A DNA stretch of 35,191 nucleotides from Candidatus Tayloriibacteriota bacterium (GTDB lineage: Bacteria > Patescibacteriota > Minisyncoccia > Phycocordibacterales > UBA10002). Shown one piece after another: positions 8,194 to 14,948 of the stretch. The notes under the pieces were generated by a model. That model saw nothing but the letters and a program-made list of their open reading frames with translations. It had not been told where the DNA came from and made no database searches. Positions within the stretch are counted from its first letter, which is position 1. Every line of letters starts with the position of its first letter. The position numbers were made by a program, and so were the translations under genes. The stretch is from assembly GCA_009694955.1 (NCBI GenBank), contig SIBZ01000006.1, forward strand, positions 1 through 35,191. Direction: 5' to 3'.

Positions 8194-9909
8194 CTATAAC
8201 CCTTTTTCTTTAGATGCGTCAGAACGCCTTATCCTCTCTGCACGATTGAGCGCGCTGAAGGTCGCTTTAACTGCGGCTTGCGTGATGTCTGTGTCTATTC
8301 CGACACCCCACGCGACATCATTCCGATTACGAATCTTCACGTAGGATATAGCCGATGCTTCAGCACCATATCCAAGTGAATGTGTATGATAATCCAAGAC
8401 TTGGAAAGGCACGTACTCATCGAAGGAACGTACCAAAGCCTCAATGGGTCCATTTCCCTCCCCGACAAACTCATGAGGAACGACGTTATTACGGCCACAG
8501 TCTTCCTCAAACCTCACCTTACAGCTTGTTCTGATGCCCGAATCAGTGATGGTAAAGTCTTTAAGCTTCCACGGAAAACGATTATTGCCCTCCAGATAAT
8601 CGTATTCTCCAAGGAACATCGTTTTCAGTTCATCCGAGGTTGCTTCGCACTGTTGTTCGTCAGTGTGTTTTTTGACAAGCAGACTAAACTCTTCGAGAAG
8701 TTCTTTTGGTGGATTAATATGCTCCTGTTCAAGCAGAAATGCCACTCCGCCTTTCCCGGATTGAGCATTGACCCGAATCGAAGTTTGATACTCTCGGCCC
8801 AAATCAGTGGGATTGAATGGAAGATAGGGTACTTCCCATACTTTCTTCTCTCCAGCTTCCCAATCACGTAACCCCTTTCTGATAGCATCTTGGTGTGAAC
8901 CGCTAAATGCGGTGCACACGAGTTTACCGACATAAGGGTGACGCGGATGAATGGGCATTCTGGTACACCGCTGGTACTCCTCGGCAATTGCGGGGAGATT
9001 GTGCAAGTCGAGTTTGGGGTCCACTCCTTGCGTGTACATATTGAGGGCAAGGGTGACGAGGTCGGCATTCCCTGTCCGCTCTCCATTGCCAAACAGAGTT
9101 CCTTCCACCCGCTCCGCACCTGCGAGAAGCGCGAGTTCTGTTGCGGCAATTCCTGTCCCTCTATCATTATGCGTATGCACGCTAATGATAGCGCTCTCAC
9201 GGTTTTCCAGATGTCGGATGAACCACTCGATTTGGTCGGCATATCGGTTCGGTGTTGAAACCTCGACGGTAGCCGGAAGATTGAGAATGATTTTGTTGTC
9301 GGGAGTCGGCTTCCACAAATCCATGACTTGCTGGCAGATGTGCAAAGCGAAGTTGGTCTCCGTAGCGGAAAAGCTCTCGGGAGAATACTCGAGAATGAGT
9401 TCTGTACCACTCACGATTTCCTGATGCTTTTGAATCCACTCTACTCCTCTAGCCGCTATGGATATCGTCTGATGCATGTTGTGATCAAACACGATTCTCC
9501 TTTGCGCGGGCGAAGTCGAATTGTACAAGTGGATTATCGCCCGCCGCGCGCCCACAAGCGATTCAAGAGTTCTGATGATGAGGTCCTCTTTCGCCTGTAC
9601 CAAGACCTGAATAGTCACATTGTCCGGAATTCGCTTCTCCTCAATGAGCTTCCGGCCAAAGTTAAACTCGGTAGGCGATGCTGAAGGAAAGCCGATTTCG
9701 ATTTCCTTAAAACCGCAACTCACCACCGTTTCAAAGAAGTACAACTTGCGAAGAATGTCCATTGGCACCGGAAGCGACTGATTCCCGTCTCGTCCGTCGG
9801 TACTGACCCAGATTGGCGGAACAGTAATTGTCTTATCGGGCCACTTGCGGTCTTTGAGTGTAATAGTTGGTTTGAACGGATGGTATTTTTTCAGTGATTC
9901 AGTATTCAT
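8194..9909 (-). CDS. leuA: 2-isopropylmalate synthase
   Basis: Condenses acetyl-CoA with 2-oxoisovalerate, the first committed step to leucine. The N-terminus (KYHPF, DRKWPDKTIT, PPIW) is typical of the longer LeuA type seen in actinobacteria and fungi. Motifs: DGRDGN (38-43), metal-binding HTHND (245-249) and GNGERTGN (274-281). A C-terminal dimer/regulatory domain from about residue 430 would bind leucine. The 571-residue length fits. The gene lies 27 bases after the 440-residue gene on the same strand, so the two probably form an operon behind the Leu-rich leader 3. AAACGAAAAAAATA precedes the ATG; no Shine-Dalgarno sequence. It and cimA are homologous but clearly distinct. Confidence 0.94.
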   Translation of the reverse strand: MNTESLKKYHPFKPTITLKDRKWPDKTITVPPIWVSTDGRDGNQSLPVPMDILRKLYFFETVVSCGFKEIEIGFPSASPTEFNFGRKLIEEKRIPDNVTIQVLVQAKEDLIIRTLESLVGARRAIIHLYNSTSPAQRRIVFDHNMHQTISIAARGVEWIQKHQEIVSGTELILEYSPESFSATETNFALHICQQVMDLWKPTPDNKIILNLPATVEVSTPNRYADQIEWFIRHLENRESAIISVHTHNDRGTGIAATELALLAGAERVEGTLFGNGERTGNADLVTLALNMYTQGVDPKLDLHNLPAIAEEYQRCTRMPIHPRHPYVGKLVCTAFSGSHQDAIRKGLRDWEAGEKKVWEVPYLPFNPTDLGREYQTSIRVNAQSGKGGVAFLLEQEHINPPKELLEEFSLLVKKHTDEQQCEATSDELKTMFLGEYDYLEGNNRFPWKLKDFTITDSGIRTSCKVRFEEDCGRNNVVPHEFVGEGNGPIEALVRSFDEYVPFQVLDYHTHSLGYGAEASAISYVKIRNRNDVAWGVGIDTDITQAAVKATFSALNRAERIRRSDASKEKGL

Positions 9910-9936
9910 TATTTTTTTCGTTTCTGAATTTTCAGT

Positions 9937-11259
9937 TTAGGTTTGTTCTGGTTGTTGAGGCATAAGTCCCGCTGCTATACGAGCAGCTTCCTCCCGAGCA
10001 TTCGTGCCGGGTGTTCCTTTGCATCGGATAACCTCCTGCATAAAGAGACATTGGGTTAACTCCTCTAGGAAACGTTTCCAGAAAAGCTCCGTTCGGTCTC
10101 CCAGAGTGAACGACTCTGCAGGCCACCCACAGATAGTAGGTCCGTTTAGGCTTTCATAGGAAGTCGCAATTGCCTTCGCATAAAGGGAAGCGATTCTGGA
10201 CCAACTATTTTGCAACGCTTCGGCAACCGATGTTTGCAATATATACTTGAAGCGCTCATCTCCACATCGCATCGCCACAGAGAAGTCGAAAGACGGCAGA
10301 TCCGATGTTTCTACAAGCATCAGTGAATCTGCAAGTCCGTACTCAGACGAACGTCGCATGACTTCCCCGCATCTAAAGCGGGGAGAAATAAGTACGACCG
10401 GCCGGCCTATATGCAGCTTCGCAGATCTCTGAAACATCTCGACAGCGGCCTCGGGTGTATCAGCATCATAGGACGTGATGAACTCTGGTGCATGCCAACT
10501 ACGGAGATACTTTGCATAGAGTTTGTTTGCCACGAACATCGGCTGCCTTGGAGTATCGCTCGACTCTAGAATACTTCCTTCTGTGGGACATACAGTGCCC
10601 CCAGTCCCCCGCCACCAAAGGGCAGCGAGCTTAAACTTCCACCCTGGGACCGAGACAAAATCCACTCCCTCGGTCATCAACTGAACCATGTCGGGCAAAC
10701 CAAGGATGATGTCATATTGCGGCAGAGCGGGCGAATACTGTAGTCCTTCTAACGCCGTTTCCGGTGTAATGTTCGAGGTGATAGTAACTCTTCCAAAAGG
10801 ACTAAATGTTCCGGCTAGTATCTGGGCGAAACCTTCCAACATCTCCGAAAGGTAGTGAGGAAGCACTACGATACCAACAGAAACCTTTTGCCGTTTGGTG
10901 ATCGTCGTAAGCGTACCGGCCTGTGCAGCCTTTCGCATACCGACTTCATCTGCTTTACGCAACTCGAAATTAAGAGCTGACTCTACATCAGAATTCAGGA
11001 TCAAGCCTAGGGAGGTACAGACAGATTTAGGTTCCAGACTAAGCAACACAGCTATTCGTGTGAGGGTGCGGACCCATGCACGAATCTGACGGCGAGACAT
11101 AGAGTCCTGTCCGTCTCCCCACGGGAACTTCTTCTCCAAAATCGTTTGGAACGTCTCTGTAGCAATGCGAGCATCTTTTATAAGCTTGTTCCGTCCATGT
11201 GTGTAGGCATATTCCTGTAGCTTCGTGTAGAACTCGGCTTTTTCGACTTGTTCGTTCAT
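9937..11259 (-). CDS. Unknown protein in operon with leuA
   Basis: I do not recognise this 440-residue protein. The first roughly 120 residues look helical and charged, with a possible helix-turn-helix-like stretch (about 55-90). After residue 125 an alpha/beta region begins with VSVGIVVLPHYLSEMLEGF and continues past YDIILGLPDMVQLM. This weakly recalls periplasmic-binding-like folds, or a regulator with a ligand domain. No signal peptide, membrane segment or catalytic motif is evident. It is the first gene after attenuator 3, with leuA 27 bases downstream, so it is probably co-regulated by leucine supply. AACGAAAGAAATGCT precedes the ATG. A ligand-sensing regulator or accessory protein are both possible; this is inference only. 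Confidence 0.75.
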   Translation of the reverse strand: MNEQVEKAEFYTKLQEYAYTHGRNKLIKDARIATETFQTILEKKFPWGDGQDSMSRRQIRAWVRTLTRIAVLLSLEPKSVCTSLGLILNSDVESALNFELRKADEVGMRKAAQAGTLTTITKRQKVSVGIVVLPHYLSEMLEGFAQILAGTFSPFGRVTITSNITPETALEGLQYSPALPQYDIILGLPDMVQLMTEGVDFVSVPGWKFKLAALWWRGTGGTVCPTEGSILESSDTPRQPMFVANKLYAKYLRSWHAPEFITSYDADTPEAAVEMFQRSAKLHIGRPVVLISPRFRCGEVMRRSSEYGLADSLMLVETSDLPSFDFSVAMRCGDERFKYILQTSVAEALQNSWSRIASLYAKAIATSYESLNGPTICGWPAESFTLGDRTELFWKRFLEELTQCLFMQEVIRCKGTPGTNAREEAARIAAGLMPQQPEQT

Positions 11260-11312
11260 AGCATTTCTTTCGTTGCGGTATTTCTGTAATCGGACATCCG
11301 AATTGTGTAAGG

Positions 11313-11430
11313 CTAAATCAATTCACGGTGAATTGATCGCCCGAATCTGCATATGCAGATTCTAGGGTTATAGGTTTTCAAAGAGCCTAACCCCGATGGT
11401 TAGCCATACTCTTCTTCGTCCTTCAGGACT
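11313..11430 (-). promoter_or_regulatory. Series of palindromic hairpins in the operon leader
   Basis: Between attenuator terminator 3 and the 440-residue gene lie four hairpins: ATCAATTCA/TGAATTGAT (11317-11337), a perfect 20-nt palindrome GAATCTGCAT+ATGCAGATTC (11343-11362), CTAACC/GGTTAG (about 11389-11405) and GTCC/GGAC (11419-11430). They could protect the mRNA, bind a protein or occlude the start. The function is unknown. Confidence 0.55.
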
Positions 11431-11447
11431 GGTTTTGTTCGCTTACT

Positions 11448-11485
11448 AAAGAAAAACAAAACCAGCGCTTCGGGTGAAGAGCTGG
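11448..11485 (-). terminator. Attenuator terminator 3 (before the 440-residue gene and leuA)
   Basis: CCAGC/GCTGG (outer) and CTTC/GAAG (inner) form the stem, followed by TTTTGTTTTTC on the minus strand. The 5' arm CCAGCTCTTCACC (11473-11485) can pair at 12 of 13 positions with GGTGGAGCGCTGG in leader 3 (11536-11548). This is the strongest antiterminator of the four. Confidence 0.9.
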
Positions 11486-11521
11486 ATGATAGTTGTAAGT
11501 TACAAGCGAGAAGTTTGTAAG

Positions 11522-11596
11522 TTACCAAACACGAGCCAGCGCTCCACCTTTTTGGAGGGTTAGAAGCGCTAGGTTGTTGTGATTTATCTTTTGCAT
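11522..11596 (-). CDS. Leu-rich leader peptide 3 (attenuator of leuA operon)
   Basis: A 24-codon frame with NNLALLTL in the middle and GGALARVW at the end. Four Leu codons (CTA, CTT, CTA, CTC) fall within six codons, matching the leucine pathway enzyme downstream. CTAGCGCT over the Leu codons pairs with AGCGCTGG in the same frame to form a competing hairpin. The GGTGGAGCGCTGG segment can switch to the terminator 5' arm. This gives the full set of alternating helices of a classical attenuator. A TTTAAT hexamer 8 bases before the ATG is a possible -10; no clear -35 is seen. Confidence 0.85.
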   Translation of the reverse strand: MQKINHNNLALLTLQKGGALARVW

Positions 11597-11621
11597 GATT
11601 TTGAATTAAAGAAATTGATTG

Positions 11622-11667
11622 AAAAAATAGGTTGCCTTGGGAATACTTTTTCGTATATTCCCAAGGC
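11622..11667 (-). terminator. Terminator of the 71-residue gene
   Basis: A perfect 12-bp stem GCCTTGGGAATA (11634-11645) with TATTCCCAAGGC (11656-11667). A run of six T follows after AACCTA on the minus strand, 23 bases past the stop. Confidence 0.85.
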
Positions 11668-11690
11668 TACCGTGATACTCTGCGCAAGGC

Positions 11691-11906
11691 CTATGCCAAC
11701 TCCTCGCCAGTAGGCCCGCCTACATATTTCAGTTGTTCCTGCCTGCGTTCAGTCAGCGGTTCTTTTCTTGTGAGACCCTCTGGTTCGGCGGGATTAGGTG
11801 AATCAGTCTTCATAATCTTCGCCAATCGACGGCTGTCGGCGGTGCTTGCTCGCTTGTTGCGTTCATCAATGATCTTCTGATTGTGTGTGCGCTCTTGTGC
11901 ATTCAT
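11691..11906 (-). CDS. Small charged protein behind attenuator 4, unknown
   Basis: A 71-residue polar protein rich in Arg, Glu and Pro (MNAQERTHNQKI at the start, GGPTGEELA at the end). No membrane segment, no Cys, and probably largely disordered or helical. I chose the ATG at 11906 because AAGGAG stands 11 bases before it; a TTG at 11915 would be too close. It lies behind leader 4 and terminator 4 and ends in a strong terminator, so it is a single-gene unit under a Leu-type attenuator. The function is unknown; a small adaptor or regulator of the pathway is one possibility. Confidence 0.6.
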   Translation of the reverse strand: MNAQERTHNQKIIDERNKRASTADSRRLAKIMKTDSPNPAEPEGLTRKEPLTERRQEQLKYVGGPTGEELA

Positions 11907-11962
11907 AAAGAACAAACTCCTTCATCCGCATAGTTTCAACATCGTCTTCGTACGCCCGTACG

Positions 11963-12001
11963 AAAACAAAAAGCCCAGTCCCTGCGGTAGTGGAGACTGG
12001 C
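11963..12001 (-). terminator. Attenuator terminator 4 (before the 71-residue gene)
   Basis: CCAGTC/GACTGG with additional T-G, C-G and outer pairs, then TTTTTGTTTTCG on the minus strand. CTCCACT in the 5' arm (11989-11995) is a perfect 7-nt complement of AGTGGAG in leader 4 (12066-12072). A CGTACG palindromic hairpin follows the T-run at 11948-11962. Confidence 0.82.
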
Positions 12002-12033
12002 TTCCTTATGCTTACTATCCTTAGATTGCCTAG

Positions 12034-12120
12034 TTAGGCCTTGTGAGAATAAGCACGAGCAAACGCTCCACTTGTGGTGGATAGCGCTAGACCTAGAAGG
12101 TTTACGTTGCTTGATTGCAT
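12034..12120 (-). CDS. Leu-rich leader peptide 4 (attenuator)
   Basis: A 28-codon frame beginning MQSSNVNLLGLAL and ending in SGAFARAYS plus a short tail. Four Leu codons (CTT, CTA, CTA, CTA) fall within six positions. CGCT and CCAC in the Leu region pair with GTGGAGCG further on, a competing hairpin with a 2-base bulge. AGTGGAG can switch to the terminator arm. The GTTTGCTCGTGC bases closely match TTTTGCTCGTGC in leader 1. The promoter predicts a start about 3 bases before the ATG, so translation would be leaderless. Confidence 0.82.
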   Translation of the reverse strand: MQSSNVNLLGLALSTTSGAFARAYSHKA

Positions 12121-12129
12121 AGTGTTTTT

Positions 12130-12158
12130 ATACTAATCCACACCCCAAAAGCTGTCAA
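12130..12158 (-). promoter_or_regulatory. Promoter of leader 4
   Basis: Minus-strand TTGACA (12153-12158) and TAGTAT (12130-12135), 17-bp spacer. It places the transcript start near 12123, next to the leader ATG. Confidence 0.78.
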
Positions 12159-12167
12159 GCGGGCAAC

Positions 12168-13994
12168 CTAGTGCCTCTCTTTGGTGAGTATGGCTTTGAT
12201 TTCCTTAAATTGCGGGCTTTCTGTTTGATTTTGCGACCACTTTCCCGTTACAAACTCGGGGTCGAAGTAAATGGAGTTTCCGAGCTCCATAAAACGAGAG
12301 TAATCACGTCTGTCGAAATAGGCTCCGAACATTTGCTCAAACAACTTTAAGTCCCGCCTGAAATATATATCAAGCAGTCTTTCAACAGGAATTCTTGATT
12401 CGAGAAGGTCGATGGTTTTAATCGACGCGACATACGCTTGTGCGTCATAGTCGGCTATGCTCATATTCAAATGGTCCTGAAGCGCCAGCTTGTCAAACCA
12501 CTCTGTCATCCCCTCATCAAGGAACGGGGGAAATGTCCCGGGGCCGAACGCGTAGTAATGCAACATCTCATGCATCACGACTTTGAGATAGTCGATGAAA
12601 GAAGCGCTTCCTCCCTCTTTGATATAAATCGTATCGGGAGAGATAAAGACTCCCGCCTCCTCGGTTCCGGTTATCGGGGATTTATCAAGTTTATCCAGCA
12701 CGCTCTGCAGTTCGCGGATACTCTTCTCCCACGATGCGATCGAGGAAGCAATCTCCTGGTTAAAGCGCGGGATATTTGTCCGATTTTCTTCAATAATAGC
12801 TTTATTCCGCTCAAGCTCCTGTATGTTCTTCTCCAATGTCCCTTGCAACTCTTTGCAGTTTGAGATGAGCTCTCTCCCCATCTGGCATTTTTCCTGATAT
12901 TCGCTCTGCAGGTCGGTGACGTATGTGCGATAGTCCGCTTGGTATTTTTCGTCAGTCTGGGAAGTGAGGAGCTTCTCATTACTCGCCCGCATGACAGACG
13001 CGTCGGCAATACTTTGCCTGACCGACACGATGTACTCCCGGATGTTTTTCTTCATCGCTTCCATACGCGTATTCCTGAGTGACACATATAAGTCGGGAGC
13101 ACTCGTAAGAATCGAGGGTGTCTTTTTTGTTAGGTATGTTCCAAAACGAGCGCGGAGGTATCTGTCCGCGAGTACGGGAACAAGCGTGCGCACAACGGGG
13201 ATTGTGGTAGTGCCAATCACAAGCGTGTGGTCAGGAAACCACAGCGCCTCAAATGCTATCGTTTCCAACTGCTTCTCCTGAGCACCGCTCGGATGTTCAA
13301 TGGCGTACGGAACCATAACCGCGCGATACAAGGTGGTGGTAGCGGCAGGGTCAATACCGTGCGCAAGCATTACCGCCGACTCCTTCCCCTCCCAAAACGA
13401 AGGAGCTCCGGAAGTGTCGCGTATCATACGTGCTATGTCATCCAAAGAACGCTCCGACGTGCTATTTACCTTGAAAGCGAGCTGTTCCAGAGCCGTTTGC
13501 GCGTCTTCGTATGCCTGCGCGGTACCGAATTGAGCCACTACAGCGAGTGGGCCGAGAAAGGCAATGCCCCACGCGACCAGAAAAAAGACTTGCGCCACGA
13601 TGAAATACCCCGAAAGCCGGAACCACCGGAATTCGGCTCTCCGGCGGAATATCCGCCAGACAAGCACGAGCTCGAATAGAAGTAGGACTGCAAGTTGCGT
13701 CAAAACTCCTTTTTGAAAACCGGAACTCTCTTCAGCCCGCAAATCCAATTCAAGAAGTTCTGTCACCATCGAAATATGCGAATCGGGGACAATGACGACC
13801 GGAGAAAAATCAGACGTATTGAGGGGTATCCACAATGAATACGCCGCGACACTTCCAATGGCCAGAAGGAGAACGAATAAGACGCACGCGTACACCACAT
13901 TGCGGAGCGAAAAGACGAGCCGAGTAGGCTTAGGGACCTCAACCGGAATAGCAACCGGCGGTACTGCTTCAATAGAAGCGTTTGGCTCTTCCAT
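12168..13994 (-). CDS. Membrane-anchored zinc metallopeptidase (gluzincin-like)
   Basis: A 608-residue protein with three N-terminal membrane helices (about 33-54, 97-115 and 129-155), a long Glu/Lys/Gln-rich coiled coil (about 310-435), and a metallopeptidase-like domain. The zinc motif HEMLH (475-479) is followed by DEGMTEW with the likely third ligand Glu494, the HExxH...E layout of gluzincins. After it the sequence is helical, as in peptidase MA-like domains. It probably acts on the outer face of the membrane, but the substrate is unknown. It lies 45 bases after secF. No Shine-Dalgarno sequence is obvious. A second unrelated HExxH protein occurs at 23161. Activity is predicted from motifs only. 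Confidence 0.8.
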   Translation of the reverse strand: MEEPNASIEAVPPVAIPVEVPKPTRLVFSLRNVVYACVLFVLLLAIGSVAAYSLWIPLNTSDFSPVVIVPDSHISMVTELLELDLRAEESSGFQKGVLTQLAVLLLFELVLVWRIFRRRAEFRWFRLSGYFIVAQVFFLVAWGIAFLGPLAVVAQFGTAQAYEDAQTALEQLAFKVNSTSERSLDDIARMIRDTSGAPSFWEGKESAVMLAHGIDPAATTTLYRAVMVPYAIEHPSGAQEKQLETIAFEALWFPDHTLVIGTTTIPVVRTLVPVLADRYLRARFGTYLTKKTPSILTSAPDLYVSLRNTRMEAMKKNIREYIVSVRQSIADASVMRASNEKLLTSQTDEKYQADYRTYVTDLQSEYQEKCQMGRELISNCKELQGTLEKNIQELERNKAIIEENRTNIPRFNQEIASSIASWEKSIRELQSVLDKLDKSPITGTEEAGVFISPDTIYIKEGGSASFIDYLKVVMHEMLHYYAFGPGTFPPFLDEGMTEWFDKLALQDHLNMSIADYDAQAYVASIKTIDLLESRIPVERLLDIYFRRDLKLFEQMFGAYFDRRDYSRFMELGNSIYFDPEFVTGKWSQNQTESPQFKEIKAILTKERH

Positions 13995-14039
13995 ATTGGT
14001 ATCGATGACACGTCCCCTGCTCTTATCCGAGTGGCGACG

Positions 14040-14942
14040 TTATACCTTATGTTGCCACTTTTCTACCGTCACGAGAAGTGGAGAACCGATGAAGATAGAC
14101 GAGTACGTTCCGGCAACGATGCCGATAAGGAGCGCGAGGGAGAAATGTTTGGTGATTTCGGGACCGACAACATAGAGCACGACGAGGGCAATAACGGTTG
14201 TGAGCGAGGTATTGATGGAACGAACAAAGGTTTGCTGGATGCTCTCGCCGACGATAGTCGCGAAATCTTTCTTGTCCCGCACTTCGTGCGACACACGGAG
14301 GTTCTCGCGCACGCGGTCAAAAACGACAATCGTGTCGTGTACCGAGAAACCGAGTACAACAAGAAGCGCGGTGACGAACAGCGTATCGACTTCATATCCC
14401 GCATAGTGCCCGAGAATGGCGAACGCTCCGGTGGGGATGAATACATCGTGGAGGAGAGCGACAATGGTAATCACCCCGTACTTCCACGAAGCAACCGGTA
14501 AGGAGACCTTGCGGAACGCGAAGGTGATAAAGAGAACAATACAGAGCATGACCATGACGATAGCAACCAACGATTTGCCTATCGCTTCTTTCCCAAGAAG
14601 CGGACCGATGGTATCGAACCGTTCCTCAACTATTTTAACTTTGCCGTTCAATGACACCGCTGTCCTGACTTTTCCCTGTTCAACCTCGGAAAGGTCTTTC
14701 ATACGAATGATGTAGCTCTTCTCTTTCGTGGGGCGCACCGACGCGTCAACATTCAAAGGTTTTAGTGCTTCTTCCACCTGCACCTTTTCCGGCCGGCCGT
14801 CGGGATAGGTCACTTCAAAGAGTGAACCGCCTTTGAAATCGATGCCCGGCTTCAATCCCCAAAGTGCGAGTGCGGCGAGAGAAGCCGCGAAGAGTAGCGC
14901 GGAGAGTGCGTAAAATATTTTTCTGTGTGTAACGACGAACAT
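14040..14942 (-). CDS. secF: Protein translocase subunit SecF
   Basis: A component of the SecDF complex, which uses the proton gradient to pull exported proteins through SecYEG. The 300-residue length is normal. One N-terminal helix (YALSALLFAASLAALAL), then the SecF signature GIDFKGGSLFEV, a periplasmic domain, and five further helices. The conserved VLGFSVHDTIVVFDRVRENLR motif carries the Asp residues of the proton path. It lies 6 bases after secD and is surely co-transcribed with it. Confidence 0.97.
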   Translation of the reverse strand: MFVVTHRKIFYALSALLFAASLAALALWGLKPGIDFKGGSLFEVTYPDGRPEKVQVEEALKPLNVDASVRPTKEKSYIIRMKDLSEVEQGKVRTAVSLNGKVKIVEERFDTIGPLLGKEAIGKSLVAIVMVMLCIVLFITFAFRKVSLPVASWKYGVITIVALLHDVFIPTGAFAILGHYAGYEVDTLFVTALLVVLGFSVHDTIVVFDRVRENLRVSHEVRDKKDFATIVGESIQQTFVRSINTSLTTVIALVVLYVVGPEITKHFSLALLIGIVAGTYSSIFIGSPLLVTVEKWQHKV

Positions 14943-14948
14943 ATATAT

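Noticed and set aside
8625-9410. A 261-residue frame within leuA
   Set aside because: It is a shifted-frame shadow of the motif-intact leuA on the same strand.
6657-11485. A T-box or leucine riboswitch explanation for the attenuators
   Set aside because: No T-box bulge (TGG in the AGGGTGG-type motif) or specifier-loop layout precedes the terminators; the open leader frames with clustered cognate codons explain the region better.
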